DNA of 64,000 nucleotides from Rathayibacter sp. VKM Ac-2804. Lineage in GTDB: Bacteria; Actinomycetota; Actinomycetes; Actinomycetales; Microbacteriaceae. Positions 7,615-16,316 of this stretch are shown one piece after another. The stretch lies in contig NZ_CP047420.1 of NCBI RefSeq assembly GCF_009866655.1, positions 1,736,001 to 1,800,000 on the forward strand, read 5' to 3'. A program made the position numbers and the translations under genes. The notes beneath the pieces are model-generated. The model saw nothing but the letters and a program-made list of their open reading frames with translations. It was not told where the DNA came from and ran no database searches. Positions within the stretch are counted from its first letter, which is position 1. Each line of letters opens with the position of its first letter.

Positions 7615-8438
7615 GCGATCTGCGCTCCGCTCTCGACGTCGGCCGCGGTGAGGGCGGCGAGGGCGTCGAGCAGGCCGACCGCGAACGAGCCGGGGCCGGC
7701 GGCGGTCTCGGCGGCGCGCTCGGCGGCGAGCCCCCAGACGACGGACGCGGCGACCGCGGCCCCGAGCGCGTCGGAGCCCGGCACGCCGAGGAAGGCGGCC
7801 ATGACGGCGCCGAGCGCGCAGCCGCCGCCGGTGACGCGGGTGAGCAGCGGATGCCCGCCCGTGACGCGCACGACGCGCTCGCCATCGGTGATCACGTCGA
7901 CCGCGCCCGAGACGGCGACGACGGCGCCCGACCGATGGGCGAGAGCCACGGCGGCCTCCAGCGCCTCCTCCGGCCCGTCGACGGCGTCGACCCCGCGACC
8001 GCCGGTGCCGAGGCCGGCGAGGGCGAGGATCTCGGAGGCGTTGCCGCGGATGATCGCGGGTCGCGCCTCGAGCAGCTCCGCCGCGAGGGCGGTGCGCACG
8101 GGCAGCGGGCCGACGGCGACCGGGTCGAGCACCCACGGGGTGCCGGCCGCGTTCGCCGCCGCGACGGCCTCGCGGGCGCCGTCGCGCTGCTCCGCGTGCG
8201 GGGTGCCGAGGTTCACCAGCGTCGCGGAGGCGATGCCCGCGAAGACGCCGGCCTCACCGGGCAGGTCGCACATCGCGGGGCTGGCGCCGAGCGCCAGCAG
8301 GCTGTTGGCGGTGAAGCCGGTGACCACCGCGTTGGTGATGCACTGCACGAGCGGCGCGGCGGAGCGCAGCCCGTCGAGGTCTCGGGCGACGGCTGCGCCG
8401 TCGAGGAGGGTCGGGTGGGCAGGCGTGCGAATGCTCAT
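7611..8438 (-). CDS. thiM: Hydroxyethylthiazole kinase
   Basis: A 275-aa ribokinase-fold enzyme that phosphorylates the thiazole alcohol THZ for salvage. Diagnostic segments are [10 protein letters not shown] (31-40), [14 protein letters not shown] (43-56), VLDPVAVG and the C-terminal phosphate loop TGGGCALGA. Start choice: two in-frame ATGs occur at 8447 and 8438. The only Shine-Dalgarno, GAAGGG, abuts the first and lies 9 nt before the second, so 8438 is used. The GAAGGGATGTC stretch also forms the 3' side of the TPP aptamer, so ligand binding should hide the ribosome site. First gene of the thiM-thiE-thiD/tenA operon. Confidence 0.93.
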   Translation of the reverse strand: MSIRTPAHPTLLDGAAVARDLDGLRSAAPLVQCITNAVVTGFTANSLLALGASPAMCDLPGEAGVFAGIASATLVNLGTPHAEQRDGAREAVAAANAAGTPWVLDPVAVGPLPVRTALAAELLEARPAIIRGNASEILALAGLGTGGRGVDAVDGPEEALEAAVALAHRSGAVVAVSGAVDVITDGERVVRVTGGHPLLTRVTGGGCALGAVMAAFLGVPGSDALGAAVAASVVWGLAAERAAETAAGPGSFAVGLLDALAALTAADVESGAQIA

Positions 8439-8442
8439 TCGC

Positions 8443-8516
8443 GACATCCCTTCGCTAGTACGAACTAGATCAGGTTCGACGGGTCTCATCTCAGCCCTGG
8501 CGGGCACCCCGTGTCA
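8443..8516 (-). promoter_or_regulatory. TPP riboswitch (THI element)
   Basis: On the minus strand the conserved aptamer pieces occur in order: CGGGGTGCC, GGCTGAGA, ACCC, GAACCTGAT and the 3' GCGAAGGGA. GACA at the 5' end pairs with TGTC at the 3' end to make P1. The 3' strand contains the thiM Shine-Dalgarno, which fits translational control: thiamine pyrophosphate binding would close P1 and mask the ribosome site. Confidence 0.93.
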
Positions 8517-8544
8517 CTGCCGACGACCCTAGCGGGTCGTGCCG

Positions 8545-11496
8545 TCACGCCGTGAGGATCCTGCTGTCGCCGCGATCGCTGACGACGACCTTCAGCCCGG
8601 TCGGCAGCCGCTCGCGCATCGCGTCGACGTGGCTGATCAGGCCGATGGTCCGCCCGCCGGAGCGCAGCGCGTCGAGCGTGCCGAGCGCCGTCTCGAGCGT
8701 CTCCGCGTCGAGCGAGCCGAAGCCCTCGTCGATGAACATCGTCTCGAGCGAGACGCCGCCCGACTGCATCGTGACCACGTCCGCCAGGCCGAGGGCGAGG
8801 GCGAGCGAGGCGAGGAAGGTCTCGCCGCCGGAGAGCGACGCGGGCTGCCGGCGGGCGCCGGTGAAGGCGTCGAGCACCTCGATCCCGAGCCCGGAGGCCG
8901 CGCCGCGATACGCGAGCGAGTCGTCGTGCACGAGGGCGTAGCGGCCGCTGGTCATCGCGTTCAGCCGCAGGTTCGCGGCGGCGACGATCTCCTCGAGCCG
9001 GCCCGCCAGGGCGAAGGCCTCGAGGTCCATCCGGCGGGTGTTCTGCCCGCGGCCGTCGATCGTCTCGGCGAGGGCGCGCAGCTCCTCGTGCCGGCGCAGG
9101 CGCTCGGCGAGGCTGCCCAGGCGCTCCTCGGCGCGGCCGGCCAGCTCGGCGAGCCGGGCGGCGCGGTGCTCGAGCACCGAATGCCGCGAGCGGGCCTCGT
9201 CGCGGCGGGCGGAGGCGGCGCGCGCCTCCTCCTCCGCCGCGGCGAGATCGACGGGGGCCGTCGGCAGGCCGGCGAGCTCGGGGTCGGCCAGCACCGAGTC
9301 GACGGCGCTGCGGCGGCGCTCGTGCTCGGCGACGACGGCCTCGGCGCGGGCGCGCTCGCCCGAGGTGAGGGCGGCGGACTCGGCGTCGACGGTACTCGCG
9401 AAGCCGCGGTCGGCGATCACCTCAGAGAGCTGGATTTCGGCCGCCTCGGCCGCCTCGCGGCGGGTGGTCGCCGCGTCCTCGGCCTCGACGAGCACATCGG
9501 CCAGGCGGCGCTGCGCGGTGATCGCGGCGACACGCTCGGCGATGCTCGCGGCGCCGTCGCGGTGAGCGTCGATCCGCTCGCGCAGGAGGCGCAGCGCCTC
9601 GGCGGCGAGGGCCTCGTCGGAGCTGAGGCGCTGGTGCTCGGTGCGGGCGGTCTCGAGGGCGGCCGTCAGCTCGTCGCTCCGGACGCGGAGGGTGGACCGT
9701 TCGCGCCGCAGCTCCTCGAGCCGGGTCGCGGCGCTCCGAGACTCTGCGAGGTGCTGCTCGGCCTCGACGCGGACGGCCTGGAGCTCCTCGGCGGTCGTGG
9801 CGCCGGCCCGCTCCTCGAGGGCGGCCAGGGCGAGCGCTCCGGCGCTCTCGGCCTCGCGCGCCGCGTCCATCGCGGCGAGGGCGCGGTCGACGGCGGTGCG
9901 CGCCTTCTCGATCTCGCCGGTGCCGACGGGCGGCAGCTCGCCGTGCTCGGCGGGGCGCGGGTGCTCGCAGGATCCGCAGACGGGGCACGGGTCGCCGGGA
10001 GCGAGGGCGCCGGCCAGCTCGCCGGCGAAGCCCGCGAAGCGGCGGGCGACAAGCTCGGCGTGCTGGGCGGCGCGAACGCCGTGCGCCCGGGCTGCGTCGG
10101 CGTGGGCCGAGCGGAGGCGCTCCAGCGCGGTCGCGGCCGTCGCGCGCTCGGCGGCGGCGCAGATCCGGCGGTCGAGCGCGGCCAGCTCCTCGGAGCGGGC
10201 CGGCAGCGCCGACGCGTCCGGAGCGAGGGCGTCCTCCTCTGCGGAGAGCGCGTCGAGCAGGGCGGGCAGCGCCCGGAGCTCGCCGTCGAGGACGTCGAGC
10301 GCGGCCGCGGACCGCTCGCGCGCCCTCGCGGTGCGCTCGGCGGAGCGGACCGCCTCCGGCAGGGTGCGCTCGTCGGCCAGCGCCTCGGTGAGCGCGCCGA
10401 GAACGGCGGTCAGGCGCTCGCCGACACGGGCGGCGGCGGCCCGATCGGCGGGCTCGTCGAAGGCCGCGGTGAAGGCCTCCGCGGCGCCGTCGCGGGCACG
10501 GCCGGCAGCGGCGGCCTTCTCGGCGGCGGAGCGGGCGGTCTTCAGCAGCGGCAGCACGCCCTCGGCCCGGCGCGCCCGCTCGATCCGCTCGCGCTCCCGG
10601 ACGACGAGCGACTCGGCGACCGCCAGCTCCTCAGTCTCGATCAGCGCGCTCCGGCGGCGGTCCTGCGCCCGCTTCACCAGCCGCGTCTCGTCCCGGGCGG
10701 TCTCGGCCGCTCGGCTCGCGGCGTCGGCCTCCGCCACGTCGTCGCGGGCGAGCGCGAGGGGAGCGTCGAGCCGGGTCACCAGGGAGCGGAACCAGGCCGT
10801 GTCGGGCGCCGCCGGTGCCGGCTCCTCGTCGCCTGCGAGGCGCACGGCCTCGTCGGCCAGCGCCGTCACGGCCGCGCGCTCCTCCTCGAGCGCCGCGCCG
10901 CTCTCCTGCCGCTGCTCGACGAGCCGCCGGCGCAGCAGGTCGTAGCGCTCCGTCGCGAAGAGGGTGCGGAGCAGCCGCTGCCGATCGTCGTTCTTCGCGA
11001 GCAGGAACTCGTGGAAGCGGTTCTGCGCCAGCAGGATGACCTGGAGGAACTGGTCCTTGGTCAGGCCGACGATCCGGCCGATGTCGGCACCCGTCTCCCG
11101 CGCGCTGGAGGACAGTCCCCGCCACTCGCCGTCGACGTGCTCGAGCAGCGCGACCTTCGCCGCCTGCCGGGTGGTGCCGCCGCCGCGCTTGGCCGGCCGC
11201 TCGTACTCGGGGGAGCGGCGGACCCGGTAGAGCCGCCCGGCCGCCTCGAAGTCGAGCTCGGCGAACGTCTCGTCCTCGGGGGCGCTGTGGTCGCTGCGCA
11301 GCCGCGAGGCCGTGCCGTCGAAGCGCGGCACGGAGCCGTAGAGCGCGAAGCTGATGGCGTCGAGGATCGTCGACTTCCCGGCGCCGGTGCGCCCGGCGAT
11401 CAGGTAGATCCCCACGTCCTCCAGCCGGTCGAAGTCGATCTCCTGCTCCGCGCGGAAGGGGCCGAGACCGGCGAAGGAGAGGCGGCGGATCCTCAC
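8545..11496 (-). CDS. sbcC: SMC-family exonuclease ATPase subunit SbcC
   Basis: A 983-aa Rad50-like ATPase that partners SbcD to open and cleave DNA hairpins and protein-blocked ends. The N-terminal half-ATPase has Walker A GRTGAGKST (35-43) and the QNRFHEF Q-loop region. Two long Ala/Glu/Arg-rich coiled-coil arms flank the zinc hook CPVC at about residue 500. The C-terminal half carries the ABC signature LSGGE (from 888), Walker B with FIDEGFGSLD, and an SH switch. The GTG start overlaps the sbcD stop (GTGA), the usual sbcD-sbcC arrangement. No residues appear missing. It ends just past the start of the thiamine riboswitch region. Confidence 0.95.
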   Translation of the reverse strand: MRIRRLSFAGLGPFRAEQEIDFDRLEDVGIYLIAGRTGAGKSTILDAISFALYGSVPRFDGTASRLRSDHSAPEDETFAELDFEAAGRLYRVRRSPEYERPAKRGGGTTRQAAKVALLEHVDGEWRGLSSSARETGADIGRIVGLTKDQFLQVILLAQNRFHEFLLAKNDDRQRLLRTLFATERYDLLRRRLVEQRQESGAALEEERAAVTALADEAVRLAGDEEPAPAAPDTAWFRSLVTRLDAPLALARDDVAEADAASRAAETARDETRLVKRAQDRRRSALIETEELAVAESLVVRERERIERARRAEGVLPLLKTARSAAEKAAAAGRARDGAAEAFTAAFDEPADRAAAARVGERLTAVLGALTEALADERTLPEAVRSAERTARARERSAAALDVLDGELRALPALLDALSAEEDALAPDASALPARSEELAALDRRICAAAERATAATALERLRSAHADAARAHGVRAAQHAELVARRFAGFAGELAGALAPGDPCPVCGSCEHPRPAEHGELPPVGTGEIEKARTAVDRALAAMDAAREAESAGALALAALEERAGATTAEELQAVRVEAEQHLAESRSAATRLEELRRERSTLRVRSDELTAALETARTEHQRLSSDEALAAEALRLLRERIDAHRDGAASIAERVAAITAQRRLADVLVEAEDAATTRREAAEAAEIQLSEVIADRGFASTVDAESAALTSGERARAEAVVAEHERRRSAVDSVLADPELAGLPTAPVDLAAAEEEARAASARRDEARSRHSVLEHRAARLAELAGRAEERLGSLAERLRRHEELRALAETIDGRGQNTRRMDLEAFALAGRLEEIVAAANLRLNAMTSGRYALVHDDSLAYRGAASGLGIEVLDAFTGARRQPASLSGGETFLASLALALGLADVVTMQSGGVSLETMFIDEGFGSLDAETLETALGTLDALRSGGRTIGLISHVDAMRERLPTGLKVVVSDRGDSRILTA

Positions 11497-12638
11497 CGCA
11501 GCGCCTCGGCGTCGACCTGCGCCAGCGCGTCGAGGGCCAGCGCGCGCTCCGTCTCGCTCGCGCCGTGGCCGCCGCGCACGTGGGCGAGGAAGTCGTCGAT
11601 CACCTCGACGTCGCTCCGGCCGCGGATCCGCTCGGCGTAGCGGCGCTCGTCGACCGCCGCGTGCGGGGGCCGGTGCTCGAGGGTCGCGCAGCCGGGGAAG
11701 CGGGACTGCAGCCGGGCCATCGCGTCGAGCGGGCGGACCTCGTCGGTCAGCACGGCCGAGACCCAGTCCGGCTCGTACTCCGCCAGGGACGGGTCGCTCA
11801 GCAGCTCGTCCAGCCGCCCTTCGACCACGCTGAGCCGGCGCGGCACGGGCAGCGCCGACCAGGTCACCTCGCCGAGCCCGTCGGCGCCGAGCTCGACCAG
11901 CCAGCCACCGCGCGGCTTCGCAGCCTCGCCGAACGAGTAGTGCAGGGGCGCGCCGGAGTACCGCACGTTCGGCAGCAGCTCCGCCCGCCCGTGGATGTGC
12001 CCCAGCGCCGCGTAGTCCGCCGCCGCGAAGTGGTCGACCGAGACGTAATCGAGCCCGCCGGCCGTGATGTCGCGCTCGACCGTGGCGGCGGGAGCGCCGA
12101 CGGCGAAGCAGTGCGCCAGCACCACCCAGCGCCGCCCGGCCGCCTCGGCGTGCGCACGGATGCGCCGCATCGCGAAGGCGAGCACGTCCTCGTGCCGGCG
12201 CAGCGACTCCTCCGGGTGCCGGTGCCGGTAGAGCGCGGGCTCGAGGAACGGGATGCCGTAGACGCCGACCTCTCCGTGCGCGTCGCGGAGGACGACCGGC
12301 TCGGCGTACGCCTCGGGATCGGTGAGCACGTGCACGCCGGAGCCGCGCAGCAGCCCGGCCTGGAAGCCCAGGCGGGCCGGGGAGTCGTGGTTGCCGCTGG
12401 TCAGCACGACCTCGGCTCCGGCCGCGCGGATCGCCTCCAGGGTGCGGGTCAGCAGCGTGTAGTGCTCGGCCGCCGGCACCGCGGAGTCGAAGACGTCGCC
12501 CGCGACGAGGACGACGTCGACCGCCTCCGTCCGCACCGTCTCGACCAGCGCGTCGAGCACGACGCCGAGCGCGGCGACGCTCGAGTGGCCGTGGAAGGTG
12601 CGGCCGATGTGCCAGTCGGAGGTGTGCAGGAGCTTCAC
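11493..12638 (-). CDS. sbcD: Exonuclease SbcD, metallophosphoesterase subunit
   Basis: A 381-aa Mre11-like nuclease. The five metallophosphoesterase motifs are visible: HTSDWHIG (5-12), AGDVFDS, TSGNHDSP, the AHCFAVG region, and ALGHIHGRA, which bind two Mn ions. With SbcC it forms the double-strand nuclease that processes cruciforms and stalled ends. The start is GTG at 12638 after a GAAAGGAC ribosome site. The gene is followed with a 4-bp overlap by sbcC. It is divergent from corA with 168 bp between the two. Confidence 0.95.
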   Translation of the reverse strand: MKLLHTSDWHIGRTFHGHSSVAALGVVLDALVETVRTEAVDVVLVAGDVFDSAVPAAEHYTLLTRTLEAIRAAGAEVVLTSGNHDSPARLGFQAGLLRGSGVHVLTDPEAYAEPVVLRDAHGEVGVYGIPFLEPALYRHRHPEESLRRHEDVLAFAMRRIRAHAEAAGRRWVVLAHCFAVGAPAATVERDITAGGLDYVSVDHFAAADYAALGHIHGRAELLPNVRYSGAPLHYSFGEAAKPRGGWLVELGADGLGEVTWSALPVPRRLSVVEGRLDELLSDPSLAEYEPDWVSAVLTDEVRPLDAMARLQSRFPGCATLEHRPPHAAVDERRYAERIRGRSDVEVIDDFLAHVRGGHGASETERALALDALAQVDAEALR

Positions 12639-12806
12639 GACCGTCCTTTCGCGGGGTCTGCGGGTGTGCGGTGGCGCTCCCTGTCGTGCCCCTCCAGGCT
12701 ACTGAGCGCCTCCGACACCGGACGCCGGCCGGGCCGCCGCCGCCGGACACCTGCCGTTCACCCGGGGGTGCAGAATGGGTCGTCGGTCGATCAGAGGAGG
12801 CCCCGC

Positions 12807-13940
12807 GTGAAGCTGCCCCGAGTCCCCTCGACCCTCCTCGGTCTCGGCTCGCGCACGCGCGCCGCCGCAGAGGACACCAGCCCGATCGAGCGGATCCGCC
12901 CCGCCGAGGAGCCCGCCCGCCGGAGCACCGTGGACAACGCGATCTACCAGGACGGCCGGCGCGTCGTCTCGCCCGGCAGCATCCCGGAGGCGCTCGCCGC
13001 GCTGCAGAAGCTCCCGGACGCGATGGCCTGGATCGGCCTCTACCGCCCCACCGAGGCCGAGCTGGCCGCCCTCGAGGACGAGTTCTCGATGCATCCGCTG
13101 GCCCTCGAGGACGCGATCAGCGCGCACCAGCGCCCGAAGCTCGAGCGCTACGGCAGCGACATGTTCGTGGTGCTGCGCGCCGCGAGCTACGCGGACCAGC
13201 GCGAGGAGGTCGACTTCGGCGAGCTGCACCTCTTCGTCGGCCCGAACTTCGTCGTCACGGTCCGCCACTCCGAGAAGCCCGACCTCTCGCTGGTCCGGCG
13301 CCGGATGGAGGCCGACCCCGAGCTGCTGCGCAAGGGCCCGGTGGCGGTCCTCTACGCGATCCTCGACGCGGTCGTCGACCAGTACGCCCCGGTCGTCGCC
13401 GGCCTCGAGAACGACATCGACGAGATCGAGGCCCAGGTCTTCGAGGGGGATCCCGCGGTGTCCCGTCGCATCTACGAGCTGTCCCAGGAGGTCCTCGACT
13501 TCCAGCGCGCGACCCGCCCGCTGACGGGGATGCTCGGCCGGCTCGTCACCGACTTCGAGGTCTTCCGCGAGGACGTCGAGCTGCGCCGCTACCTCCGCGA
13601 CGTCGCCGACCACGTCGCCGTGGTCGACGAGCGCGTCGAGGGCTTCCGGACCACCCTGCGCGAGATCCTCGCGGTGAACGCGACGCTCGTCGCCCAGCGC
13701 CAGAACGAGGACATGAAGAAGCTCGCGGAGGCGGGCAACCAGCAGAACGACGAAGTCAAGCGGATCTCGGCCTGGGCCGCCATCTTCTTCGCGCCGACCA
13801 TGATCTCCAGCGTCTACGGCATGAACTTCGACGCGATGCCCGAGCTGCACCTGGCCTGGGGCTACCCGGCGGCGCTGGCGGCGATGGTCGCCTCGAGCGT
13901 GGTCCTGCACCGGCTGTTCAAGCGCTGGGGCTGGCTCTGA
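12807..13940 (+). CDS. corA: CorA-family magnesium/cobalt transporter
   Basis: A 377-aa CorA-type channel subunit. It has a long cytoplasmic N-terminal domain, a helical stalk, and two C-terminal transmembrane helices. The selectivity signature YGMNF is at 337-341 with GMN at 338-340. The loop after it carries MPELHLAWGYP, as usual, and the short basic C-terminus KRWGW is typical. It forms a pentamer that lets Mg2+ (and Co2+ or Ni2+) into the cell. GTG at 12807 follows AGAGGAGG with good spacing. It is monocistronic: the next gene has its own promoter-like region. Confidence 0.92.
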   Translation: MKLPRVPSTLLGLGSRTRAAAEDTSPIERIRPAEEPARRSTVDNAIYQDGRRVVSPGSIPEALAALQKLPDAMAWIGLYRPTEAELAALEDEFSMHPLALEDAISAHQRPKLERYGSDMFVVLRAASYADQREEVDFGELHLFVGPNFVVTVRHSEKPDLSLVRRRMEADPELLRKGPVAVLYAILDAVVDQYAPVVAGLENDIDEIEAQVFEGDPAVSRRIYELSQEVLDFQRATRPLTGMLGRLVTDFEVFREDVELRRYLRDVADHVAVVDERVEGFRTTLREILAVNATLVAQRQNEDMKKLAEAGNQQNDEVKRISAWAAIFFAPTMISSVYGMNFDAMPELHLAWGYPAALAAMVASSVVLHRLFKRWGWL

Positions 13941-14029
13941 GCCGCCGTCGGCGGCCCGGCGCCCTGTCAACACCCTGACGCGCCCGGTCCCCGCGCGTAG
14001 CGTCGGTCCGAGCCGCCGTCCGCGGCCCG
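13939..14029. repeat. Imperfect 20-bp direct repeat flanking an intergenic promoter region
   Basis: A 20-bp sequence starting GAGCCGCCGTC occurs at 13939-13958 and 14010-14029 with one mismatch, 71 bp apart. Between them is a TAGCGT box (13999-14004) that may serve the downstream oxidoreductase. Confidence 0.35.
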
Positions 14030-14045
14030 AGCGCAGGGAGACCCG

Positions 14046-15560
14046 ATGAAGCGAACCGACGTGCCGGCGACCGAGGCGACCTCGCTCTGGCGGCAGGACG
14101 CCGCGCCGATTGCGGGCGACGAGTTCGTCCCGGGTGCGCACTACGACGACGTGATCGTCGGCGCCGGCCTCTCGGGACTCGTCACGGCGCTCCTGCTCCA
14201 GCGCAGCGGCCGTCGCGTCCTCGTCCTCGAGGCCCGCGAGGTCGGCGCCGTCGCGACCGGCAGCAGCACCGCCAAGCTCAGCCTGCTGCAGGGCGCGCAC
14301 CTGTCGAAGATCGCCGCGCGCAACACCCCCGCGGTCACGCAGGCCTACGTCGCCGCGAACCTCGCGGGCTTCACCTGGCTCGTCGACTACCTCCGCGAGG
14401 CCGGCGTGCCCGTGCAGCGCCGCACCGCCTACAGCTACGCGCAGACCCCCGACGGCGTCCCCGCGGTGCTGCGCGAGCACGAGACGGCCCGCCGCTTCGG
14501 CCTGGCCACCCGTCTCGTCGGCGCGCTGGACACGCCGTTCCCGAGCACCGCCGCCGTCGCGCTCGACGACCAGGCGGAGTTCGATCCGATGGCGGTGCTG
14601 ACGGCGCTCGCCGCCGACTTCCGCGCGGCCGGGGGAGTCCTCGTCCAGGGCGTCCGTGCGCTCGGCATGCGCGCGTCCTCGCCCGTGCGTGTGCGGACCT
14701 GCGCCGGGGAGGTGACCGGCGAGCGGGCCTACCTGCTCACCGGCACGCCGATCCTGGACCGCGGGCTCTACTTCGCCAAGCAGGTCGCCCTGCGCTCCTA
14801 CGCCGTCGCCTTCCGCGGGGCCGAGTCGATCCCGGACGGCATGTACCTCTCCGTCGACGGGCCCTCGCGCTCGATCCGCGACGTGGAGCGGGACGGGGAG
14901 CGGCTGCTGCTGATCGGCGGCAACGGCCACGGGGTCGGCCGGCGCGCGCGGACGCAGGAGAGCGTCGACGACCTGATCGCCTGGACCCGCCGCTCCTTCC
15001 CCGGCGCCGAGCCGATCGCGCAGTGGAGCGCCCAGGACTACGAGGCGTTCCACCGCGTCCCCTTCGTCGGCTGGCTGCCGCGCGGTCGGGGCCGGATCTT
15101 CTTCGCCTCCGGCTACGACAAGTGGGGGATGACCAACGCGGTGCAGGCGGCGCTGACGCTGGTCGGCGACTCCCGGGGAGAGACGCCGCCGTGGGCGAAG
15201 GTCCTGCACCGCCGGCCCACCCTGCCCCGGGTGATGGCGGAGGGCGCCGGAGCGCTCGCCGCGGTCGGCGCCTGGTACGCCCGCGGCTACTGGTCGGCCC
15301 TGCGCGCGCCGCGGTCGGTGGACGTGGTGCCGGCGGAGGGCGAGGGCCTGCTCGCGCGCGACGGCCTCCAGCCGGTCGCCGTCTCGACCGTCGGGGGCCG
15401 CCGCTGCGCGATGTCGGCGGTCTGCCCGCACCTGGGCGGCGTCGTCACCTGGAACGACGCCGAGCGCAGCTGGGACTGCCCCCTGCACGGCTCGCGCTTC
15501 GCCGCCGACGGGACGGTGCTGGAGGGCCCGGCGACCGGCCCGCTCGCGCGGCTGGACTGA
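14046..15560 (+). CDS. FAD-dependent oxidoreductase with C-terminal Rieske [2Fe-2S] domain
   Basis: A 504-aa protein. The N-terminal part is a DAO-type FAD oxidoreductase with the dinucleotide-binding motif VGAGLSGL (38-45) and the FAD ribose-binding EAR further on. The C-terminal ~90 residues form a Rieske domain with CPHLGG (460-465) and CPLHG (478-482), giving the two Cys and two His ligands. Residues SSTAKLSLLQG are typical of this fused family. The substrate is not known; members are annotated only as FAD-dependent oxidoreductases. ATG follows GCAGGGAGACCCG. It appears monocistronic, with a lipoprotein gene next. Confidence 0.9.
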   Translation: MKRTDVPATEATSLWRQDAAPIAGDEFVPGAHYDDVIVGAGLSGLVTALLLQRSGRRVLVLEAREVGAVATGSSTAKLSLLQGAHLSKIAARNTPAVTQAYVAANLAGFTWLVDYLREAGVPVQRRTAYSYAQTPDGVPAVLREHETARRFGLATRLVGALDTPFPSTAAVALDDQAEFDPMAVLTALAADFRAAGGVLVQGVRALGMRASSPVRVRTCAGEVTGERAYLLTGTPILDRGLYFAKQVALRSYAVAFRGAESIPDGMYLSVDGPSRSIRDVERDGERLLLIGGNGHGVGRRARTQESVDDLIAWTRRSFPGAEPIAQWSAQDYEAFHRVPFVGWLPRGRGRIFFASGYDKWGMTNAVQAALTLVGDSRGETPPWAKVLHRRPTLPRVMAEGAGALAAVGAWYARGYWSALRAPRSVDVVPAEGEGLLARDGLQPVAVSTVGGRRCAMSAVCPHLGGVVTWNDAERSWDCPLHGSRFAADGTVLEGPATGPLARLD

Positions 15561-15586
15561 GACCCCTTCCGGCGGGAGCGGCCCGG

Positions 15587-15592
15587 TAAGGT
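15587..15592 (+). promoter_or_regulatory. -10 box of the lipoprotein gene (leaderless)
   Basis: TAAGGT ending 6 nt before the ATG at 15599. No Shine-Dalgarno is present, which fits a leaderless message. Confidence 0.5.
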
Positions 15593-15598
15593 CGGCGC

Positions 15599-16147
15599 AT
15601 GGGGGACCCACTGCACATCCGACGTCCGCTCGCGCCTCGAGTCGCGGCGGCCGCTCTCGGCTTGGCCGCCGGTGCCGCCGCGCTGACGGGCTGCACGCGC
15701 GGGGGAGGCGCCGAGGCGCAGACCCCGGCGCCGACCGTCACGGTGACGGTCGAGCCGACGGCGCGCGGCACCGTCCCGGGCGAGCAGGACACCAGCGCGT
15801 CCTACGCCTGCGGCCGGTACAGCTCGCTGCTCAGCCTCGGCTGGACGATGCAGTGGTACCACGACCGCGGCGACGTCTCCGACGAGGCGTACCAGGTGTT
15901 CCTCGAGCGGCAGGCCTTCCAGCTCCAGACGGTGCGGATGCAGAACCCGGAGCCGGACCAGACCGGCGTCTCCGCCGCGTCCTCCGGCATCCGGACCTAC
16001 CTGCAGGACGCCCAGGCGGCCGCCGGCCGATGGACCTACGACCCGTCGTCACCGGAGTGGAGCACCCTGCAGTCCGACCTCGGGGTCGGCTGCGCCGCCG
16101 CAGGCTCGACCCTCGCCTCCTACGCCGAGCCCGAGATGGGCGGCTGA
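15599..16147 (+). CDS. Putative secreted lipoprotein, unknown function
   Basis: A 182-aa predicted lipoprotein: basic n-region, Ala/Leu-rich h-region (14-28) and lipobox LTGC with lipidated Cys32. The mature part has a Thr/Pro/Val-rich spacer (PTVTVTVEPT) and a folded C-terminal domain of about 110 residues containing three Cys; two of them (ACG near 70 and GCA near the end) could form a disulfide. I do not recognise the domain. It lacks a ribosome site, but a TAAGGT box 6 nt upstream supports this ATG as a leaderless start. The dispersed palindromic element follows it. Confidence 0.75.
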   Translation: MGDPLHIRRPLAPRVAAAALGLAAGAAALTGCTRGGGAEAQTPAPTVTVTVEPTARGTVPGEQDTSASYACGRYSSLLSLGWTMQWYHDRGDVSDEAYQVFLERQAFQLQTVRMQNPEPDQTGVSAASSGIRTYLQDAQAAAGRWTYDPSSPEWSTLQSDLGVGCAAAGSTLASYAEPEMGG

Positions 16148-16165
16148 GCCGCCCTCGCAGCTCAC

Positions 16166-16307
16166 CTGCTGGTCGAGCAGCCCGCGATGCGGGCCGCCCA
16201 AGCTGATCGAGTAGCTCGCGGAGCGGGCGTATCGCGATCCGCCATCGCCGGGAGTCCGGGTGATGGTCGGTCCCGATACGCCCCTGCGGGGCTACTCGAC
16301 CAGCATG
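16166..16307. repeat. Dispersed palindromic element, copy A
   Basis: Imperfect inverted repeat with ~34-bp arms at 16201-16234 and 16274-16307. Both arms read GCTG(A/G)TCGAGTAG(C) followed by a GC-rich block and GGGCGTATCG toward the centre. A degenerate extra half-copy lies at 16166-16194 (CTGGTCGAGCAGCCCGCG). The same element occurs at 55124-55253. I recall this core as a common intergenic repeat in Microbacteriaceae. It contains no gene and sits between two gene 3' ends. Confidence 0.8.
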
Positions 16308-16316
16308 CCTTCCGGG

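Noticed and set aside
8539..11640. Long plus-strand reading frame of over 1000 codons opposite sbcC
   Set aside because: It is antisense to a complete SbcC with all motifs; in GC-rich DNA the opposite strand easily stays open. Its protein is a low-complexity Arg/Gly/Ala string.
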